Part shown: positions 19,857-32,892 of the stretch, in pieces
Layout: each line of letters starts with the position of its first letter
Position numbering within the stretch: position 1 is the stretch's first letter
DNA from: Leptoclinus maculatus
Taxonomy: Eukaryota; Chordata; Actinopteri; Perciformes; Stichaeidae
DNA: 64,000 nt
Direction: 5' to 3'
Assembly (NCBI GenBank): GCA_032191485.1
Contig: JAVDOI010000043.1
Location: 1,461,078-1,525,077 of the forward strand
Made by a program: the position numbers and the translations under genes
The notes under the pieces: model-generated
Told to the model about the DNA's origin: nothing
What the model saw: the letters and a program-made list of their open reading frames with translations, nothing else
The model's database searches: none

Positions 19857-21317
19857 TCAGGCTTGAACCTGCCGATGTTGGTGATGGCTTTGCCCACCGA
19901 ACTCAGGCTTGAACCTGCCGATGTTGGTGATGGCTTTGCCCACAGACGAGAAAAACTTGCAGATGGTGCTGCGCTTTTTGGGTGGTGTCATCAGGTGATC
20001 TTTGAAAAAGGAGGCAATGTAGTTCCCAAGTTCTGGTGTCTCTAATTTCATGTCAAACTGCAACATTTCTACATCGCCCCACTTCTTACAAAGGTCCTGG
20101 AAAATGGCCTTGTCAAGTTTTTTTAAATGTTTTGAGGTGGGATCAAAATCAACATCCTGGACATTGATCCACGTTCTTTCAATCAGATGCTTAATGATGG
20201 CCTCACAGTTTGTAATGGTGAGGTTGTCTCTTGCCTTCTTAAATATTCGCAAAACCAGCGCCACCACAAATGTCTGAACAGACACTTTCCTTAGTACTTC
20301 CTTTACTGCATTTGTTTCCTCACATACTGAGTCAGGAGTTGAAGATACGTCGTCTTCGATGCTGACAACCGCTGAATGAGTCGGTGAGTCAGGAGTATCA
20401 AAGTCAAAGTCCATTTCGTGTGAGTCGATCTCGAACATCTCCTCCAGGAGAGTCCGCAGGTACACTGCTGTATCTATCATACTGAACTGATTACAAGCAA
20501 TTTGAAAAGTAAAGTCAGAAGTTGTCGAAGATACGTCGTCTTCGATGCTGACAACCACTGAATGAGTCGGTGAAATCGACTCAGGATCCATACTCGAATG
20601 TATTGAGTCAGAAGTTGTTGAAGATACGTCGTCTTCGATGCTGACAACCGCTGACTGAGTCGGTGAAATCGACTCAGGATCCATACTCGAATGTATTGAG
20701 TCAGAAGTTGTTGAAGATACGTCGTCTTCGATGCTGACAACCGCTGAATGAGTCGGTGAGTCAGGAGTATCAAAGTCAAAGTCCATTTCGTGTGAGTCGA
20801 TCTCGAACATCTCCTCCAGGAGAGTCCGCAGGTACACTGCTGTATCTATCATACTGAACTGATTACAAGCAATTTGAAAAGTAAAGTCAGAAGTTGTCGA
20901 AGATACGTCGTCTTCGATGCTGACAACCACTGAATGAGTCGGTGAAATCGACTCAGGATCCATACTCGAATGTATTGAGTCAGAAGTTGTTGAAGATACG
21001 TCGTCTTCGATGCTGACAACCGCTGACTGAGTCGGTGAAATCGACTCAGGATCCATACTCGAATGTATTGAGTCAGAAGTTGTTGAAGATACGTCGTCTT
21101 CGATGCTGACAACCGCTGACTGAGTCGGTGGAATCGACTCAGGATCCATAGTCGAATGTATTGAGTCAGAAGTTGTTGAAGATACGTCGTCTTCGATGCT
21201 GACAACCGCTGAATGAGTCGGTGAGTCAGGAGTATCAAAGTCAAAGTCCATTTCGTGTGAGTCGATCTCGAACATCTCCTCCAGGAGAGTCCGCAGGTAC
21301 ACTGCTGTATCTATCAT
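19857..21317 (-). CDS. SIM-repeat protein, copy 2 (486 residues, altered C-terminus)
   Basis: Same A-B-B-B-A-B-B-A-tail layout and eight SIM-like motifs. It has two conservative changes in the tail: NAAKE to NAVKE and EMVQF to EMLQF. A tandem duplication of about 41 bp (second half at 19857-19898) shifts the frame and replaces the FKPEFDT ending with GGQSHHQHRQVQA. Beyond it, this copy alone keeps an 11-nt segment missing from copies 1, 3 and 4, and so shows the older junction to further repeat modules. Confidence 0.6.
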   Translation of the reverse strand: MIDTAVYLRTLLEEMFEIDSHEMDFDFDTPDSPTHSAVVSIEDDVSSTTSDSIHSTMDPESIPPTQSAVVSIEDDVSSTTSDSIHSSMDPESISPTQSAVVSIEDDVSSTTSDSIHSSMDPESISPTHSVVVSIEDDVSSTTSDFTFQIACNQFSMIDTAVYLRTLLEEMFEIDSHEMDFDFDTPDSPTHSAVVSIEDDVSSTTSDSIHSSMDPESISPTQSAVVSIEDDVSSTTSDSIHSSMDPESISPTHSVVVSIEDDVSSTTSDFTFQIACNQFSMIDTAVYLRTLLEEMFEIDSHEMDFDFDTPDSPTHSAVVSIEDDVSSTPDSVCEETNAVKEVLRKVSVQTFVVALVLRIFKKARDNLTITNCEAIIKHLIERTWINVQDVDFDPTSKHLKKLDKAIFQDLCKKWGDVEMLQFDMKLETPELGNYIASFFKDHLMTPPKKRSTICKFFSSVGKAITNIGRFKPEFGGQSHHQHRQVQA

Positions 21318-21426
21318 ACTGAACTGATTACAAGCAATTTGAAAAGTCTTAGTGTATTCGTGCTGTAGTGTAATGTCTAAATGTAATGTGTTTGTCAAAG
21401 GGCTAAGCTTGGGTCAGATATAGAGT

Positions 21427-21536
21427 CAGATATCAAAGCCACTTGACTGGCTTTGATATCTGGCTTTGTGACGTCACAAAGGTTCAAAAACAGAACGCAA
21501 AAAAGGAACGCGACGCCGCGTTCGTTGCCAAGCAAC
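21427..21536 (-). promoter_or_regulatory. Candidate promoter of the SIM-repeat gene, copy 2
   Basis: Palindrome, CRE and X-box-like site are all unchanged. Confidence 0.48.
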
Positions 21537-23496
21537 GGTCGCTGTAGTTACTTGGATACTTCCGGTTCAGGTAACCGTCATGTTGTGATGATGTCAGCAA
21601 TGTGCGCCAGAGACTGAACAATAAAGTTGGCGCCCTCTGAGACAAACTGGTATCATTCGTTTTACTTAGACACTTAAATGTCAGTAAACACAGAATACTA
21701 CAGTCGCGACGCGACCTGGAAATAAAAAGGAAGCACGCGAACCTCTTCTTCCGCACATGAGAGCATGAGTGAAAGAGCTGATTTCAGATCAGCCTGACCT
21801 CACAATCAGACAGCAGACTAGCGGGAAAGGGAAGCAGTACATGTGAAGCTTCTCTAGTAGCTGTACACCAGACAGGTTTGGCTAGCTGGATGCAGTCATG
21901 CTAATAACTTATTTAGCTTTTTAAAACAACGGGGACAGATCCAGCACGGACAGTTAGGGAGTGAGGGATGAGGGATGAGGAGGTAAGGAGACATGAGAAC
22001 AGGGCACACATGGAGAACTCTGTCAAGCTACATTATAGGCAAAGTGAACATCTTCTTGTACATAGTTGTCCTCAGTCTCATCTGCTTAACTTGGCCATGG
22101 AGGCATCAACATTTAATAGAGATGGTAAATCAACAGTGAAAACTCATCATAGCTTAATTTAACATCAGTATTCCTAATTACACTTCATGTTTACTTCTCC
22201 TGATCTTTACCTCCTATAACAAGGTCCATAGGGGCATCTCAATGAATAAACATGTTCTATTATATTATATTATAGTTTATATATATATAATGTATATGTG
22301 TTTTATATTATACTGAATATATATATTATTATATTATACTGAATTGCCTGTGAGGGTGACTAAAATAAGATGTCCTGACATGTTTGTTTAAGTGTTATTT
22401 ACTGCTTTTTTTCGTGTTGGAATAAATGTTAAATATTTAACTGCAAAGTAGTAATGCGTGTTGAATACCTTCATTTTTTTTGCATTAAATCATTCTGGGA
22501 TGTTTGCTGAAATTGATTGGATGTGGCACAGCCCTACCTAGAACATTTTCCACCAGCCGCCACTGATAGCCATACTAATAAGAGCGATATAATACCAGAC
22601 AAATAGTATTAATCAAATAAGTGTAACAATAATGATTAGTAAAAGTGGTCTGAATTGAATGAAATAATGGTTATAATACAGTAATCAACAACGTTCACTA
22701 TGATCTATTTGTTACAGTTACTAAACAGAATTTGATTATGGTTGATGAAAGAAGAAAGACTGGAGAATGGGGAGAAGCAAGGCAAAACTAGAAACCATGA
22801 ATTTGACTGTGGGTGCCACTTCCATTATTTGGTAATGGGGTCAAAACGCCTTACAGCAAAAGCTGTGGTATGTGGACAGACTGTGGCACCAGCACTAAAT
22901 CCCTCACAATAGAAACTCTCTCAGGCATTGAGGCCAAAAGGTCCAACTGTCAGTTGACGGAGCTCTCAAAGAGGAAACTGCAGGTAACTAAAAAGAAGTG
23001 TCAACACTGGTATTATGTCACGTCATGGTCAGGGTAGAGTATAGAGAAGTCCAATATGTCTTCATTTATTTCAGTATGTACACTGTACAAACAAGTCCCA
23101 CTCATTGTCAAATATACACAGCATTGTTCAAAAGAGGAGGTCATCTCTGCTTTATGCACACTGTAAACCCAGATTTAGTGCTCATTAATTATGCTTTCAT
23201 GTTTTATAAAACAGCAGTGTCATTACTAAATCTATTTAGTTGTTTACACTATTCAGCTGACATATTGAGTGCAATGATCATATTTAGCAGAGATAACTTA
23301 GTATGTTACATTTCTGTAAGGGAGGGGCCCATTTGAAATTCACTCCAATAAGAAAAAGTGCGGTGGCCAGTGCATGGCGAAGGGTCGAAAGGAGTCTGCT
23401 CGTCCTGGCTGCTGCGTCCGACCGCGTAATGTTACTGCAACTGGGTTGTTGAGCTGAAAGTTGAACTAAAAGTTTTCCTATGTTCCGTTTTTACAG

Positions 23497-24750
23497 GTTC
23501 TTGTGAACATGAAGTGGAAGTATTGTGAGTTTATAACTGGGAAAAGGTGTTTCAACATTACAGGCCCATTACATGCCCTTAAGGTCCACTCTAAGATTCA
23601 CCAGAAAGCTCAAGATGCACAACTGTGTGAAACTGCCCACCTTTCACTGTCAGTTATGTGATTTTTCTGCACCCCGCACAGATGAAGTTTTTTCACTCAC
23701 CTGTGCAGTACATATTTAACAGTTAATCACAGAGTCCACTGTCTATATAAAGGATGTAACTTTCATACTAATGTGTACTCACTTAATTGTGTACACGTTT
23801 AATGCACATAGAGGTAAACAGCACAGAACAGACAATTGGAGGATGATCAAGACAGAAATTCTGTCTCTGGTAGTGTAACTATTGAAATGGCCCAAGAAGA
23901 ACACGGACCTCCAAATGACGCCACTGATTTAGAGGACAGTGCGGATTCCAGTCGGGAAGCTACTGAGGTTCATGATCTGGGGAAACAGTTGGAGCACAAC
24001 TTAGCAGCTCTTTTTTTTAAAGATGCAAACAATCCTTATTTAGTCTTGACATGTGACACTGGAGCATTGACAAAGCTTTCACAACAGACCACGGTCGGTA
24101 CATGTCCATTATGCATTTGCATTGTTTTTCGCAGCTGATGTAATGACATGTCACAGAAAGTGCTACTGTAGTAGTTGTGCAATACAATCAAAATTGTGTT
24201 TGGTTGGTTCAGCTTTCTCGTTCATTTTCTTGTCCATCTAGCTGTGTAACTTGTGTCGTCGCTTTTTCCCCCCAAAAGACTACAGAGCCAGCTGATATTC
24301 AACTGTTGTCCTTGGTGACAATCCCACAGACTTCTACAAACCAGCCTTTGTAAGTAACCTCTTACTTTACCAAACAGCATCTAAAAGGACCATGACAGTA
24401 TCATTTAGAACTGTCAACATTATCTCATGAACCCTGTGAGCATAGTTTTATACAACTAAAGATTACTACTTTGCTCCTTATCACTAGTACAATCTGTCCT
24501 CTGAGTCAGTTTCTGTGTGTCCCTACATCTCAGTCCAGCCTCGTTTAAGATCATCGTTGGAGAAATTGTGATGGACAACATTCAAGACCTGCCAAAAGCT
24601 ATGTGCCTTCTGTTTGGACTTGCATACTAACTGCATCTCAACTACCCCAAGTCTATGACATTCCAGTTCATCCAACAGGTACCTCTCACACTGGGCAGCA
24701 GTGAACTAAAACCAAGTTAACAAACCTTGAATAACCAGCTCGCAATGTAA
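23497..24750 (+). pseudogene. C2H2 / SAMD3-like remnant, copy 3
   Basis: Same inactivating changes as the other copies. One private substitution at about 23845 changes a Val codon to Asp in the linker part. Confidence 0.6.
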
Positions 24751-25702
24751 ATAATGTATGTCAAGTATACTGTGAGAAGCCATGGCTGCTTTAGATTTTT
24801 CCATGGCGCACCATGCAGCTGCAGCTAGGGGGTGAATATAGGTCCGTATATATGAGGTGTCCTCTAAGGAGGCCACACACACACACACACACTCAAAATA
24901 CGTAAGATGCTGCCATTTAAAAATGTTTTAGCAGAGCCTCTTTTTTTCTACCTGTCTGAATGCAAATATTTACATTTCAGTGCGTGTGTATTATTAGGAT
25001 TGTAGTTTGGTATAGCATCGGATTCACACCTTTTTCATAATGCATTCATTTATTCAGGTTTGTCTTACTTTATTTATTTGTCTGTGCACACTCAGAACAT
25101 TCCTGCTCCTCAAAGGACGCGGCCGACGTAGACCGCGAAGGCTGGGTCCTCCGATGGATGCAGCTGCTGGATTGGGACACAGCTTTAGTCGGTCTCCCGT
25201 ACTTCCACGAGGCAGAAGTGCTGAGGTTAAAAGAACTGTGCTGATACTCTGTTACCCCCTGCTGGACGCTGTGACACGTTGCTCTGAGACCCACATGGCC
25301 AAGAGGCTTGTGCTGGTTTTCAGGAGAACACAGCAGCTGTCTGAATGGATGCACAAAGGGCCACTCCACCAATTTTACATGTCAAAGTAAATTTACTAGT
25401 CACGTACTTTTTGGCCTGTAACGTTTTATAATTACAGGGTTACTTCGAACATGTCTTACCCAATGATGTCGTCAAAGTTATCTCAGATTAAAAATGCCAT
25501 CATACCTGCCAATATCAGATGGGTAACGGGTCTCCCTCCCATGCATAGGAAAATATGGAAAGTATTTTGTTGTTGTTGTTTTGTGCGTAGGCTAAATACA
25601 GTTGACTGTATACATTTGTCCCAGTCATGTGGAGAAGATCATTTTTTTAGTATCATGGTTCTTATTCCATTGTTGATGTGACCAAAAATACAGTATTATC
25701 AC

Positions 25703-26088
25703 TTGTCTCAGAATTCAACTTTTTTTGTTGACAAATTCTTTGCCACGGTCGGTCAGGATACGTTTGGGGCGCCATACTTACAAAAAACCATTATGCACAA
25801 TGTAACTTCTTCAGCTCTCTTAGTTCTTAAATGGTAGACTTAAAGCCACTTTGGGAAGTAGTCCACCATGACACAGATGAATATGGAACCATTGTTGGTG
25901 CATTTCAGCTTGCCAACAAGATCCATCCAGACTATTCCGAAGGGTTCAGTCACCGAATGCAAACCAAAGCTTAACACCAACAAGACTTCCATACAACATG
26001 TTAAATTGAATGTCTTCATTCACCTCTATGGGTTTATACTGAATCTTCTCCTTTATAGAGGTCCTCTTTTTTTGGCAGGCCAACATCT
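25703..26088 (-). pseudogene. Integrase core remnant, copy 3
   Basis: As the other copies, but TAC is replaced by TTT near 25721, just beyond the donor-like end. Confidence 0.68.
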
Positions 26089-28392
26089 ACATATTGAATA
26101 ACTCGTGAAAGGAACTCCTCCAAGCACGCAGAAAAGCAAACAAGGACATAAAATAAAGACTCAACAGTGAAAAACGTAATGTCATTTTACATTTCTCCAA
26201 AGGATTCCGTACCAGTAAGTCTTCCTCTGCAAAGCCTAAGTCATCAATGACTGGTTGGGCAGCTGCTGTCAGAAGCATCTGAATGTTTTGAAAATGTTTC
26301 TCAACATTTTCACCACTGCACGGACTCTAACAGCTCGGTAGCACTAACTACGACTTCATCGAGCCGTTTCAGCGTCGTAGCCTGTGTCATCAGCCGAAGG
26401 ACATGCATGCACACATGGTAGTGTTTTGTGGCAATGTGTCTACAATAGTAGAATCACTATGCCACTATATTACAGTGGCGGGCCGTCAGGGCCTGCATAG
26501 CCTTCTCTGCTGGCCTAAACAGAATCACAAAGTTATAGCTATTTTATAATTTAATAATTTTTCTTAAATACACGACATGTATTATAATTTATACAAATAT
26601 TTTTCCCATTATCTTATTTTCTCATTGCACAGCTACTGTCTTCCTCAGTTGCTCTGCTTCCAGTGCAGCTTGTTTTAAGTAGAGCTTTTATTCAATCAGA
26701 TTTCACCTCTGTGTCTCTAGGTAAGAAGAGAGGCCCGAGGCCTGCAGACTCACAAGTGCAGTTTAAGTGAATGGGGACGATATTGTTGATTGTCATAGTG
26801 TTCAACCAATCAGATCTTTATGTAGCACCCCTTCACTCTATAGAGAGTAGACCTAGGTTACCCTTTACACTGGAGGGATAGGGTGTTTGGGTTCGGTATC
26901 TCAAGGTAGCTACCACGGTTTACCTGATTTGGGTGATTTTTAAATTACCCTCCGAATAAACAAATAAACTGTTAAACATTAGCATTAGATTAAATAACTG
27001 ACCACAGACAACTGATTTGGGATGAAAAAAACATACATGTTTACTGAGTGCTTTTTATAATGGTCAAATAATATTAACCCTTTCGGGGGACAAAAAACAA
27101 AACAACAATAACACACGACAGCAGACTCAGTGTATAAAACAAAGTACTTAACTTTAAACAAATGGGCCCACACACACACTCACTCTCATTAAAATAATAA
27201 ACGTTGCAGGCCTGTAAGCTCGGGGCGGTGCTTCCTCCCACGTCCTGATCCTCAGCTGAGCAAAAAACACCAAAAGTCTAAAACCTCAACAGTTCATCTT
27301 CAGTCTTGTAGTCCAAAATATTGTCCAAAATATTGAAAAAACACGTTGACAAACGGAGGTGACGGCAACGGCGATGAAGTCCTCGTCGAAACACACCAAC
27401 CGTCCTGTCCTGTCAACAGTGACGTCCTCTGATCCAGCAACTCACCATAGAACAACTTTTCACAGAAACCCTCGGCAACTTTTACTGATATGAAACAATC
27501 AATGTGCCGTGCTGTCCATAGTTAACCGTTTTGTTATCTAAAACTAAACATTTAAAACAAACTATCTACCCTCGCAGTTCTCTGGCGTTCGTTATATATA
27601 TCCCTCTCTTCTCTCTCCTCCTTCCTTCGCGGTTCCCCTTTTTTCCCGCTTCTCCTCTTAACCCCGCCCTCTCCTTCACCTACGACCAATTAACGTAGGT
27701 GGGGCTGAATGACACCCAGAGCAACCAATCACAACACATTGCTCAAACTGAAAACACTATCAGTGGGTTTTCCCTTCTTTTTTTTTACTCTGGTAAAATG
27801 AATTACCGTTAATATTGTTTTAAGTTGTTTTCTTCAAAAACCTAACTTATTAACCCCAGGGCTACATTTAGTTTGACATGTTGGGCGTATTATTTGAGTG
27901 TCAGAGCCGGCTAGCCCCATACTAGCCCGCCCACAACTACGTCAGCATTACGTGCATCTCAGTTTTCAGGAGCAGCTCTGCAGTGAGATGCAGCGTGTGC
28001 TGTGATTGGTCAGTGGGCGAGCACGTGACTATTGTGAAACGAAATTTACAGCAGCGGCTTAGTCTGAGTAGTGAGACTTCAAATTGAAAGATATGCAAGA
28101 AATTATGACATTATGGCTCATTGAGCCATAATTGATTTCTTAACTATTACTGAGCTAAGAGTAATTTGAAATTCATCATGACTTTACTTTTTACTGTTAA
28201 GTGTTAACTTGAAGAAGCCTGTCATAAATCGTAAGACTACGTAAGCAGCTTCATCCAAGGATTTGGCAATGTTAAGTTGTCGACCATATATGGACCTGGG
28301 GGTGGAAGATGCTCGAAGAAATAAGGTATAAATAGGAGGATACCACAGAGACAGAGGTTCTGTCTTTTGGTAGGCTTTTTGGTCAGCAGGAG

Positions 28393-28512
28393 ATGATCAT
28401 GACAGCTGATGAGGAAGTCAAGACCATAATCATGGGTAAATCTAACACCGCCACCGCTGCGAGGGCTAGACAAGAAGCATATATGGCAAAATATCGCAGA
28501 CAAGTTAAATCC
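28393..28512 (+). CDS. Candidate first coding exon, copy 3
   Basis: Same arrangement. One substitution at about 28436 changes the Ala after the third Met to Gly. Confidence 0.38.
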
Positions 28513-29062
28513 GTAAGTGTTGGGAAAATGTATAGGCTAATTTTAAGTGCCTCATCACCCCAATCAATCAGATTATATTTATTTAAATGTGCGGCAGTAG
28601 GCTTAATGGAATGCATCATCGAATGAGATCTTATAGCGAAAATAATGATCTCAACTCTTTCAGAATAAGTAGATAAAACAAGCCCAAAGCGTATCTAATT
28701 GATACGAATTAATAGATACTTATGAGGATATATGTACTGTATGCGCTTATGTATCATACTATATATGTGTATATACATGTATGTGTAGATTACCATATAG
28801 AACTAGGAGTTTGAATATGTGTGTGTGAATCTGTGGGCGGATCAGTATGTATATTATTCATAATCAGAAATTCAATCAATTGAAACAGTGAAAAGAAATT
28901 GTGTGTGATTCTCTCTATTCTTATCATGAGTACAATAATGATATGCTATGGTGTACTAATAACACTGTCATATAATTATGAGTGCTTTCAAGCCCCATGT
29001 AGTTTAACCAGCCATCAAGAGGACATGGGAGCAAGTAAAACCTAAGCACACAAACATGATTC

Positions 29063-29385
29063 AGAATGGTGAGTCCATACAATATGTGCCATGGTAATGT
29101 ATTGAACACATCCATAAGTTTCTTAAGCACCAAATAAACTTTACGAACAGCACGGCATGCAGCGGCATCGCCCACACTGTACAATAATGTACCACTCGCA
29201 AAACAGCTCAAGGCTCTGATCCAGTCTGTGAGACGGTCAATGCTCGGCTGTGTGTGGTGTTCACAATGTATGACTCCAGAAGGTCTTGTTAATAAATGAT
29301 TCCTTGTCGGCAGAATCGATAGCGCTCGTATAGGAAGTCATCATGATGTGATAACGGATCTTGGCGATCTCGGTCCGTGTACGTT
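29063..29385 (-). pseudogene. HARBI1-like remnant, copy 3
   Basis: Has the TAA stop in IIY*QDL, but keeps the GIIY version of the preceding codon, like copy 2. Confidence 0.66.
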
Positions 29386-29480
29386 TTAGTCATCTGTTTT
29401 ACCGTTACAATACGGACATTTCCGTATTTTCGTTTCATCGAATGAACGGTAAAACAGACGATCAAAACGTACACGGACCG
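29371..29480. repeat. Long inverted repeat, copy 3
   Basis: Same arms and inner loop as the copy at 7048. Confidence 0.85.
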
Positions 29481-30586
29481 ATCTCGATAAAACGCTAATC
29501 TAACTAATATCGCTCCTTCATCAATGGGATGAGGAAGGGAGATGACATTTCTTCCCGGGGGAGTGGCAAACTTATCCAGCTTCCTTCAGTGAGCCTGCTC
29601 TGGAGCAGGTTCACGCTTATTGATGTGTTGCTATGGTGATTTTGCCAAACTTGCTTCGAGGAACCGAAAAGCCTGACGTATGTGATCTCATCCTCAAACT
29701 TATCCGGCTTACTCAGTTAGCGACGTACGAGGAACAGGGCCCTGGCCTCAGTCCATTCTGGCCCCTGTCCTGGTGCTGTGGTGAGTTTCAGACATATTCC
29801 TCCTCTTGTTGCCGTCTGACTACTTACCCCTTATTTGAGGTGGTAAGTAGTCACAATCTTAAATTGTATTATTTTGCAGCATGGTGTGCCCTTTTAATCT
29901 CTGTTTATCATTTGTAGGTTCACCTGCTGCTGTTTTGCTGCCTTATTTTGTTTGTTTGTTTTGCTGCCTCCATTTGACCTGTTTTGTCTGTTTTGCTGCC
30001 TTATTTTGCCTGGTTTGTCTGCTTGTTTTACCTCCTTTTTACTTGTTCTGCATGTTTTGATGATTTTCCTTTAATCCTTTAATAAATATGATGTTAATTT
30101 TACGAAACACGTCTGTCCAAATATCGGTAGTGAATCTGTGTGCCCTTAATACATTCTAAACTATATATTAGGGTCGTTACGTTTATATTTCCCGGGGTGT
30201 AAGTCCCCAGGTGGTGTTGTTGGTTCCCTTTAAATCCCCCCCCCCCCTCCCCCTAAGGCCAAGCTACATGAAGATGTAAAATATAGTTGAAGATTTAAAA
30301 AAAAAAGTTAGGGTTAGGGTTAGAAAGTCAAAAGAAAGAAAAGCTGGTAACCTAAACACATCCTGTGTTGCATGCAGCTTGATTCTTTCGAAGTGCAGAT
30401 GTATTTTGTCACTGCATGAAGATATTCACTTTCTGTTTCACACATGTGGAGGAACCCTCTGCTCTTTGTCACACAATTTGGAACCAATCAGAGCTTCTCA
30501 TGAAACTACAAAAGTTCAAGTGTATCGTCCCCCATTCAGCCTGGCTTTATTTTACACTTCATTTATGTGTGTTCCAATATCTGTCA

Positions 30587-31078
30587 GTTGCACACACCAA
30601 GTGTGCAACATCTGATTCAATGAATAACTTTTTTACAACATATAGAATCAGTTATCAGATGTTGCACACACCAAGTGTGCAACATCTGATTCAATGAATA
30701 ACTTTTTTACAACATATAGAATCAGTTATCGGATGCTGCACACACCAAGTGTGCAACATCTGATTCAATGAATAACTTTTTTACAACATATAGAATCAGT
30801 TATCAGATGTTGCACACACCAAGTGTGCAACATCTGATTCAATGAATAACTTTTTTACAACATATAGAATCAGTTATCAGATGTTGCACACACCAAGTGT
30901 GCAACATCTGATTCAATGAATAACTTTTTTACAACATATAGAATCAGTTATCGGATGTTGCACACACCAAGTGTGCAACATCTGATTCAATGAATAACTT
31001 TTTTACAACATATAGAATCAGTTATCGGATGTTGCACACACCAAGTGTGCAACATCTGATTCAATGAATAACTTTTTT
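30587..31078. repeat. 74-bp hairpin satellite, seven units, copy 3
   Basis: Same unit number and variant order as copy 1, including the GCTGCAC variant in the third unit. Confidence 0.92.
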
Positions 31079-31338
31079 CATGCACACACTTTTTGTGTGC
31101 ACACCAAGTGTGCACACAACTAAGAAACGGTCACACAAAAAAGATGGGGCCAGATACTACACAGGTGAGTACTGTTTTGAGTCTTGTTGTTGAAGATACG
31201 TCGTCTTCGATGCTGACAACCGCTGACTGAGTCGGTGAAATCGACTCAGGATCCATACTCGAATGTATTGAGTCAGAAGTTGTTGAAGATACGTCGTCTT
31301 CGATGCTGACAACCGCTGACTGAGTTGGTGGAATCGAC

Positions 31339-32673
31339 TCAGGTGTCGAACTCAGGCTTGAACCTGCCGATGTTGGTGATGGCTTTGCCCACAGACGAGA
31401 AAAACTTGCAGATGGTGCTGCGCTTTTTGGGTGGTGTCATCAGGTGATCTTTGAAAAAGGAGGCAATGTAGTTCCCAAGTTCTGGTGTCTCTAATTTCAT
31501 GTCAAACTGCACCATTTCTACATCGCCCCACTTCTTACAAAGGTCCTGGAAAATGGCCTTGTCAAGTTTTTTTAAATGTTTTGAGGTGGGATCAAAATCA
31601 ACATCCTGGACATTGATCCACGTTCTTTCAATCAGATGCTTAATGATGGCCTCACAGTTTGTAATGGTGAGGTTGTCTCTTGCCTTCTTAAATATTCGCA
31701 AAACCAGCGCCACCACAAATGTCTGAACAGACACTTTCCTTAGTACTTCCTTTGCTGCATTTGTTTCCTCACATACTGAGTCAGGAGTTGAAGATACGTC
31801 GTCTTCGATGCTGACAACCGCTGAATGAGTCGGTGAGTCAGGAGTATCAAAGTCAAAGTCCATTTCGTGTGAGTCGATCTCGAACATCTCCTCCAGGAGA
31901 GTCCGCAGGTACACTGCTGTATCTATCATACTGAACTGATTACAAGCAATTTGAAAAGTAAAGTCAGAAGTTGTCGAAGATACGTCGTCTTCGATGCTGA
32001 CAACCACTGAATGAGTCGGTGAAATCGACTCAGGATCCATACTCGAATGTATTGAGTCAGAAGTTGTTGAAGATACGTCGTCTTCGATGCTGACAACCGC
32101 TGACTGAGTCGGTGAAATCGACTCAGGATCCATACTCGAATGTATTGAGTCAGAAGTTGTTGAAGATACGTCGTCTTCGATGCTGACAACCGCTGAATGA
32201 GTCGGTGAGTCAGGAGTATCAAAGTCAAAGTCCATTTCGTGTGAGTCGATCTCGAACATCTCCTCCAGGAGAGTCCGCAGGTACACTGCTGTATCTATCA
32301 TACTGAACTGATTACAAGCAATTTGAAAAGTAAAGTCAGAAGTTGTCGAAGATACGTCGTCTTCGATGCTGACAACCACTGAATGAGTCGGTGAAATCGA
32401 CTCAGGATCCATACTCGAATGTATTGAGTCAGAAGTTGTTGAAGATACGTCGTCTTCGATGCTGACAACCGCTGACTGAGTCGGTGGAATCGACTCAGGA
32501 TCCATAGTCGAATGTATTGAGTCAGAAGTTGTTGAAGATACGTCGTCTTCGATGCTGACAACCGCTGAATGAGTCGGTGAGTCAGGAGTATCAAAGTCAA
32601 AGTCCATTTCGTGTGAGTCGATCTCGAACATCTCCTCCAGGAGAGTCCGCAGGTACACTGCTGTATCTATCAT
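31339..32673 (-). CDS. SIM-repeat protein, copy 3 (444 residues, seven motifs)
   Basis: Layout A-B-B-A-B-B-A-tail; one 31-residue B module is missing from the first block. The retained second module ends in the SPTHSVVV variant. The C-terminal domain is identical in sequence to copy 1, apart from a synonymous change near 31595. Confidence 0.62.
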   Translation of the reverse strand: MIDTAVYLRTLLEEMFEIDSHEMDFDFDTPDSPTHSAVVSIEDDVSSTTSDSIHSTMDPESIPPTQSAVVSIEDDVSSTTSDSIHSSMDPESISPTHSVVVSIEDDVSSTTSDFTFQIACNQFSMIDTAVYLRTLLEEMFEIDSHEMDFDFDTPDSPTHSAVVSIEDDVSSTTSDSIHSSMDPESISPTQSAVVSIEDDVSSTTSDSIHSSMDPESISPTHSVVVSIEDDVSSTTSDFTFQIACNQFSMIDTAVYLRTLLEEMFEIDSHEMDFDFDTPDSPTHSAVVSIEDDVSSTPDSVCEETNAAKEVLRKVSVQTFVVALVLRIFKKARDNLTITNCEAIIKHLIERTWINVQDVDFDPTSKHLKKLDKAIFQDLCKKWGDVEMVQFDMKLETPELGNYIASFFKDHLMTPPKKRSTICKFFSSVGKAITNIGRFKPEFDT

Positions 32674-32782
32674 ACTGAACTGATTACAAGCAATTTGAAA
32701 AGTCTTAGTGTATTCGTGCTGTAGTGTAATGTCTAAATGTAATGTGTTTGTCAAAGGGCTAAGCTTGGGTCAGATATAGAGT

Positions 32783-32892
32783 CAGATATCAAAGCCACTT
32801 GACTGGCTTTGATATCTGGCTTTGTGACGTCACAAAGGTTCAAAAACAGAACGCAAAAAAGGAACGCGACGCCGCGTTCGTTGCCAAGCAAC
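32783..32892 (-). promoter_or_regulatory. Candidate promoter of the SIM-repeat gene, copy 3
   Basis: Palindrome, CRE and X-box-like site are all unchanged. Confidence 0.48.

Larger units (their letters stand above)
11444..22324. repeat. Tandem 11.4-kb unit, copy 2 (shortest full copy)
   Basis: This copy is about 560 bp shorter than copy 1. It lacks a 266-bp block equivalent to 7908-8173 of copy 1, with a 3-bp CTT microhomology at the junction. It has five instead of seven 74-bp satellite units, and it lacks the segment equivalent to about 8774-8998. It carries an extra 7-bp GATGAGG duplication near 21965. It alone keeps what look like ancestral states in the HARBI1-like fragment and at the 3' end of the poly-SIM gene. 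Confidence 0.97.
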
